A stretch of DNA of 64,000 bases, from assembly GCA_900312665.1 (NCBI GenBank), contig ONZQ02000004.1, positions 1,479,036 through 1,543,035 on the forward strand, written 5' to 3'. The stretch comes from Cephalotrichum gorgonifer (lineage: Eukaryota > Ascomycota > Sordariomycetes > Microascales > Microascaceae). The stretch's first letter is position 1. Every line of letters starts with the position of its first letter. The translations under genes and the position numbers were made by a program. Positions 58,301-64,000 of this stretch are shown here, in pieces. The notes under the pieces were generated by a model. It searched no databases. It was not told the origin of the DNA and was given only the letters and a program-made list of their open reading frames with translations.

Positions 58301-61300
58301 CGCCTTCGTCTCGGGGTACATATCTACGACCGGCTTGGGTAACGGAGGTGGGTCGAATCGGGACGTTGAGGACCGGGTTTTATAACCCTCCGAGGGTTCG
58401 CTACTGTCGATGGAGAAGTCCGTCCAGCTCGAATGCTGGCTCGATCTATTTCCCGACATGAGCATTGAAGGGACGCCAAGCATATGCGGAGGACTAGTAG
58501 ATTGCTGCATGCTCAGGCCACCATCGAGAGCGTCGGGGCGAGTTGCGTCAAAAGATTCACATGTCGAGGCTCTATTTGACGATTTATTGTCCTCGGAGTA
58601 AACTTCCGGGGAATAGCAGGTTTCGTTGTTCGCGCGCCCCTCGCTAGCTGCTTCGGCACAAATATCGGTCAAGGCATCGTCGCCGTCGTCCTGGTGAATG
58701 TGGTACATTCCGTCGCCGCTACCGATCTCGGGGCGATATTCCATGTCGTCGTAATTGAACGGCGGGAAGGCACTCTTGCTGCGCTCGGAGCCTACATCGG
58801 AGACTGTGTACTGCGACATATCCGATTCGCGCCGTAGTATCCGCACTCTGGTGTCGTACGCATCCGGAGAACATGAAGCAACCTCGTAATCTTCTTTGAA
58901 AGCACCGGGCACTGAGGGATCGTCGCCTTCACTTCTAGGAGCCTCTGGCGCATTCTCTGGCACCTTCTCCGACAAGATCTCACCAAGATCTAGGCCAATT
59001 TCCACCACGAGCTGCTCGGGAGCGTGGTCATTCTCCCGGCTGGATCTCGTTTCGAAGGAGTGCTGGCGTTCGGATGTCGCTTCGACGACTGAGTATTGGT
59101 CCTGATCGTATCTCGGCTCGCCCGTATCATCGCTCCTGGTCGATTCGGATACCATGTGGCCTCCATTGACAGCAGCATAGGACGGCTGGGCGTCCAGGTC
59201 GGTTTGCGGTTCGATGTCGAACTCGGTGAAATCTGATCTGGTGGATATTGCGGACTGAGGAGCATTCTCATCTGACGGTAGCGGCGGGGTTGCCTCAGGA
59301 AAGCTCCCGGGAATCCCAAGAGTAGGTGAGTCTAGGCTCACGATAATGGTTCCGTCTGGCGAAAGGGCGGGTTGAGGGTCTCCGGCAGGCGCAGGATCGG
59401 AAGGTACCTCGGATTCAGTATGGACTAGGGGTACATCTAGCTCGGGAGCGTCTATCATGACCGTAGGCTGGTCGGGGGTGGACATCGTCTCGGGTTCTGC
59501 TGTGAGCTCGTTTTCCGGTTCGGCCGCGACGTCTCCAGCTTCAGGCTCGGCGTTCATAGTCTCGGTTTTTGCAGCCCGCTCCCTTGAATCCTGTATTCGT
59601 GACTGTCGGATGGATTTCCTGTATGCTAGCTTGACATGCTCTCTTCGCTGCTCGAAGTCAATGTTGCCAACCGACACCTTCCTCCTGCGGCTGGGTTTCT
59701 CATCGCCGTTCGAGGGCGAGTTCCACGCCACCCTGGACGGCGATTTCGGCGTATGATCCACAGATTTTAGCCTAGAGCTCGCCGTGGTAGCTACCGACAC
59801 TGGTTGCCTTGGCCTCGAACTGCGGAGAGGCGGGGAAAGCTTAGGGGGCGGGGTGGATATGAAGGCGTTCAGATGATTATTACCGGTATTGCCAGAAGCT
59901 GACCCCGACGTTACGATATTTCGCGGGGGGGGCTTCCGTCCGGTGGTGGCCCCAGTAGGGGTTTTTGACCGGCGACCTGATGGCGTACTCGCTCTAGACG
60001 ATCGTCCGTTGGTCCGTGGTCCCCTAGACGTAGGAGAGGTCAAGCCCGAAGTTGGGGGACTTGGATCTGCCGCACTACCCCTAAGCCTTCGAGCAGATCC
60101 GGGTCGCCTAGACTGTGCGGAGTTTGGCCGAGAGGCTTGAATCGGGCGCGGTAAGGAGGTCGGACGGTTATTTGGCGACGGAAGGGGGATCGAGACCTCC
60201 CGGTCATCATTATACTGAACGGTTGGCGCGGTTGGCGTGGTCGGCGATGGCGTTGGGATCCCTGTACTTGACTGGTGCTCGAGACGATACCAATCGCTCG
60301 GAGAATCTGGGACGGTCGCGCGGGAATCTTCGGTTGGAGCGGGGTCTTTGGAATCCGACCCGTAGGTTGTGAACGCGTTCTCTATTCCGTATCCAAGAGC
60401 CTGTGTATCGCGCTGGTCGGGAAGTATCTCTCCGAAGAGGATAGGTTGGGAAGACTGTGAAGGTACCGAAGGGCGAGGCGGAGAGGACGGGTCTGTCGGT
60501 GCGTTCGCGCGAGATGGACGTGTCGTGGACCTGGAGGCGAGCGAGCTTCCCCCTGCTTCTGTTGCCGCCTTCGGTTTGTTGATTCGGCTGGCAAATGATG
60601 CTCCACTCCTCGCTTGCGGGTGGTCGGCACTTGGCTTCGAGCGTTGGGGCGGTTTCGAGGCGGCAGAGGGACCAGGCCCGGTGGACGGCTGAACTCGGGC
60701 ACTGGTGCCACCTGAGGACCGTGGGCCTATGCTTGAGGGTTGACGAGGTCCGGTCGGCGACGCAGTAGTCTTACTTCTCGAGGCATGGGTTGGGCGGTGT
60801 ATGAGGGACGACCGGGCTGGCGGCCTAGGAATCATAGACGACGTATCCTGGTCGAACTTCTTCCGGAGGTCTTTCACGCTCGGCTTGCCCCCTGGTTCGG
60901 CCCTAGACATGCTCACGGGTGGTCGGTCATTCTTAATAGGCGCGGAGACGGAGCGTAAACTGGACCGTAGTGGGGTACGGGAGTTGGCGGCGGTCGAAGG
61001 CGGTCGAGAGGTGTGATGGGGAGGACTGAACGAAGACGACGAGTTGCCTCGTGAGGTGGGAGGTGCGGCAGCCATAAACGAGTCGTGTCCGCGGCTGGCT
61101 AAGGAGTTCGGGTCCACACCGTAACTCCGATAGAAATCGTCGGGATCCACAGCATCAACACTCAGACCATTGGTAGCCGTGGCGTTCGCGTTCGCGTCAG
61201 CATATGAGTGGGTGTGCGAGGATACCTGAGCGGGCTGTGCGGCATCGAAAGAGGTGGATCGAGAATTTATCGCCGACGTGTCGAGATGGGATGAGTGATA

Positions 61301-61465
61301 TTCGGTGTCAGGTCGGTATTGGGGAGGGTATTCGACATAGAGGTAGGCGTGGGCGTCGGGGTGGTCCTGTTCTTGGTGGTATTGGGGCTGCCGGCGGTGG
61401 TGGTAGAGGGGATCATCGGGCGTGCCCCCCAATCCAAGGTCATCTTCTCTGTTTCCGAGCTCCAT
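55325..61465 (-). CDS. RhoGEF with DH, BAR-like and SH3 regions, 1996 aa
   Basis: Model: complement(55325..55441, 55516..56679, 56756..61465), with introns of 74 and 76 nt. It is a guanine nucleotide exchange factor for Rho-type GTPases, which control actin and polarised growth. Residues 1-1200 are low in complexity (Ser/Pro/Asp-rich). The Dbl-homology domain spans about 1220-1450, with RRNVLKELIDTEAVFVRDM and the helix LIKPMQRITKYP. A helical region (about 1480-1720) matches the BAR-like segment that follows DH in the fission yeast Gef1 and animal Tuba/DNMBP type. No PH domain is seen between them. A Ser-rich stretch follows. The last 70 residues form an SH3-like domain (YLVYQAGEIFDVIAEKGELW, then DRVGWIWSKHFVKL), which is complete only after splicing in the 117-nt third exon. 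The start is the ATG at 61463-61465. Confidence 0.88.
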
Positions 61466-62321
61466 TGTGGCCCGAGCATCCGTCAGGCTCGATTGCGGAA
61501 GCGGGAACAGGATGGAGATGTCAGGAGTCGAGCGAACATGCAGGCGGTGGGGGGATGTTTAGGCGTGGATTCATGGATGTGTTGGCATGCGACGTGAGTG
61601 GATGGATGCTAGCGAGTGAGGGTTTCGGAGTCACTAGGCCTGGGCAGCGGCGTTTGGTCAAACTGGGACTCGTTCGTAGCCTATGGATTCGGGGCCTCTG
61701 TGGGCGCAACGCCACACCAGCCGGGGAAATGCACGAATCGAATGGGCGCGCAAGGAGACCGTCGGAAATGGTGGTTGTGCTTGTGAGGAGGGAGGGTGCG
61801 GGTGCGGGTGTGATCAGAAGGAGTATGTACTTCCTAAATGCGACTCTAGCTGATGGGATGGAAAGAGCTTAAGGTAAGCAATCAGGCGAAGAGGAGAAAT
61901 CGAGTCCACGAAAGCGGAGCAACAGCGAGGACGCACGGACGACGATCACCAGCATGGGGTGCAGCTACAATGTGGTGGTGGGTGTACAGGTATAATGGAG
62001 AACAGACCTCTCGACATTCACATGGGAAGAAAATTTCAGGCCCTGCTTGCTTGTATGCTGCCCATTCTTCCAGCAACGGGGGTATGAGTATTACGAGGAA
62101 TCTAGAAATACTAGGGCTTGGGAGCGAGATCTGGGCTGAAGTGGGCGGGGAGCGGAGAGAGATTCCGGAAACGGCGGAAGTCCCGCCTCTGGAAAGAAGA
62201 GGGGGAAAAGCAAGTCCGCCTGCATTGCCAGCGACTGTCCTGCGAGCTCTTCCTTCCCATCGCTCTTTCCCCCGGTTTTTGAAGATTCGCTCGCCTGGAC
62301 CCACCCTTTGGAACATAATAA

Positions 62322-63516
62322 TACTCGTACTGTCGAGTAAGACTAACACTAGCACGACGAGGTGTCACCTTGGAGGCTCTAAGGTTTGGGGTTTGGGGTA
62401 TGCGTCTACAAGTACTTGTATGTGATGGTAGATAAGTACAAGTACTTGCACTCTTGCTGGTACGCAAGGGCTAATAATAGGTAGGGCGGTGGTATCTACG
62501 AGCACGAGCTCGAGAACGAGTACTGTGCGGGAATCAAAGTCCAGAGTCCAGAGTCTACTCGTACTCATACTCGTAATACTGTCTAATCGGTAGTGCTTGT
62601 AATAGACTAAAGACTTGGGCTTGCCAGTGTTTGAGGCTAGCATGGATAAGGCGCATGATATGGATCGGTACCTGGATTAGCACCACCAACCGCCCCGCTC
62701 CACCAAGCCCGAGTGTGGTCCATATCAAGATGTTGGTGGCCACCTTGCAAGACGGGATGGGAGTGCTAAGTACGAGCATCCCGATAATGCTTTGTGGTGT
62801 GTGGTCCCCCAAGGTGGCACTTAATTTCGAGTACAGAGCGTTGTACGACCAAAAAGACTGCCACAGTGCTGTTCGTCTGCCCGTCGAATTAGAGGAGGAC
62901 CCACTTTGTGGATAAGAATGCACCGATCGAATCCGAGCCAGCGTAAGAGTAGTAACACACTAATGATAGAACCGAGATGTCGGCGGATGGAACATACTGC
63001 AAGTACGAGTACTTGTACGGACAACTCATGATCGGCTATTAGGTGCCAACGGGGGATACACCAGTGAGGCCCGGATCTGCCAAGTACTCATACGAGTACG
63101 GGTGATGCGGCCGGTAGGTGGCCCTAAATCCCGGCCCGTGGTAGCTATCAACCGGACACTTTGCACCTCCGAGTAATAGAGTCTAAGCAACACTGCATAG
63201 CATACTTACTTCCTTGTATGTATGTACTCAACTGTCGTGTACTCTCTCGTAGAGGGCGGTGGCTAATACCCGAGGCTAGTCTGCTTCACCTACTCGTACA
63301 TTGCACGGAGACACTCGAGCAGCCAAGAAGCCATTAATTAATATCTCGCTCTTACACGTCCCCACCTCACGGTCCCAAAGCCCATGGCCCCGAAATACGA
63401 GCGGACGAAGCTCAGGATGTCGCAGCTCGGGAACCAGCATTGACCTTCCTGTCTCAGACTTCGGCGTCCTCAGCTTAGGTTAAGGGTGCGGTGTACAAGT
63501 ATTCGTACTACTCGTA
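62322..63516. repeat. Dense cluster of TACTCGTA/TACGAGTA and TACTTGTA/TACAAGTA octamers
   Basis: Exact matches start at 62322, 62407, 62413, 62437, 62556, 62568, 63004, 63010, 63091, 63291, 63494 and 63509. Several share TA ends to make longer palindromes, for example TACAAGTACTTGTA at 62407-62420. It is a dispersed short repeat of unknown role. Confidence 0.75.
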
Positions 63517-63619
63517 CACGTAGCCACGGTAATGGCTGGCACTTTTGCTTTGCCCTTGACCAAGGGATTTCGATCCCACCCTACCCCATCATCCTGTGGG
63601 GCAACTGGGCGCTGGGGCA

Positions 63620-63637
63620 GGGGGGGGGGGGGGGGGG
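63620..63637 (+). repeat. Homopolymer run of 18 G
   Basis: The longest G-run in the window, followed by a T-run. Assembly polishing error in its length is possible. Confidence 0.85.
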
Positions 63638-64000
63638 TTTTTCGCTGGCAGCCAAATCTCTCGCGCCAAGAAGTCCTGCGTGCGACGTCTTTCCGGATCC
63701 GCCACCATGCAAGTTCGTACCTGCCAGCGGGACTCTCGAGCACAAGCACGAGGTCGGTCGGCGGCCGGGTTGAAGGCGGCTCTGCCCGTCATCGAGTCCT
63801 GGGCGAGAATCCTGAATTCAGGGAAGGCTGGGCGGTGGAGACGTTGCACGACCCTTAGAATCTTCCATCCGAAACCTGGCGGGGCCGAGCGAGCTTTGGC
63901 CTCACAGCGAGCACCACTTAATACTTCACTTGTATTATTAGTGCGCCGTATCAGTGGAGTGCCAATTGATAGAGGGTAGATAGTGACAGAGGCTGGAGAG

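Larger units (their letters stand above)
61466..64000. other. Right-edge intergenic region, motif-rich
   Basis: About 2.5 kb upstream of the RhoGEF gene without a supportable gene. It holds 12 exact TAC-NN-GTA octamers between 62322 and 63516 and an 18-base G-run at 63620-63637. ORFs are short and lack domains. Confidence 0.55.

Overview
The window looks like nuclear DNA of a filamentous ascomycete (Pezizomycotina; probably a Sordariomycete, which is an inference). The genes are interrupted by short introns, mostly 50-140 nt, with GT donors, CTRAC-type branch sites and AG acceptors. Coding regions have GC-rich third codon positions, intergenic regions are roomy, and products are typical fungal ones (alpha-tubulin, NOP12, RPF2, PTA1/symplekin, DEP1, COA3, CYS3). 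I found no mobile element, virus-like sequence, rRNA, tRNA or CRISPR array that I could support. All gene models were spliced by hand; each was accepted only where the joined exons kept frame and, where possible, rebuilt a known conserved motif across the junction.

Layout. 1-8 kb: an uncharacterised 957-residue protein and a She3-like coiled-coil protein, both on the minus strand. 10-19.3 kb: PTA1/symplekin (-), COA3 (+), DEP1/Sds3-like (-) and NOP12 (+). 20-24.6 kb: alpha-tubulin (-) and RPF2 (+). 25-32.7 kb: a Zn2Cys6 transcription factor (-), cystathionine gamma-lyase CYS3 (+) and an F-box protein (-). 32.7-38.9 kb: a 6.2 kb stretch without a supportable gene. 38.9-48.7 kb: a DUF1765 protein (+), a GFA/CENP-V-family protein (-), a membrane-anchored glutaredoxin (+) and a Gfo/Idh/MocA oxidoreductase (-). 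49.7-53.7 kb: a small Cys-containing ORF (+), oligoribonuclease (+) and a seven-exon GPH-type sugar/H+ symporter (-). 55.3-61.5 kb: a 1996-residue RhoGEF with DH, BAR-like and SH3 regions (-). 61.5-64 kb: intergenic sequence dense in a TAC-NN-GTA motif.

Most genes are unrelated housekeeping functions: RNA 3'-end formation, chromatin, ribosome biogenesis, cytoskeleton, sulfur amino acids, and RNA turnover. There is no sign of a secondary-metabolite cluster or a defence system. The strongest unexplained signals are non-coding. One is a large excess of the 8-mers TACTCGTA/TACGAGTA and TACTTGTA/TACAAGTA, nearly all intergenic. The other is a set of five G-runs of 12 or more bases, all G on the + strand. 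Also worth attention are tiny exons that ORF-based annotation would miss: a 5-nt coding first exon in COA3 and a 26-nt exon in the sugar transporter.
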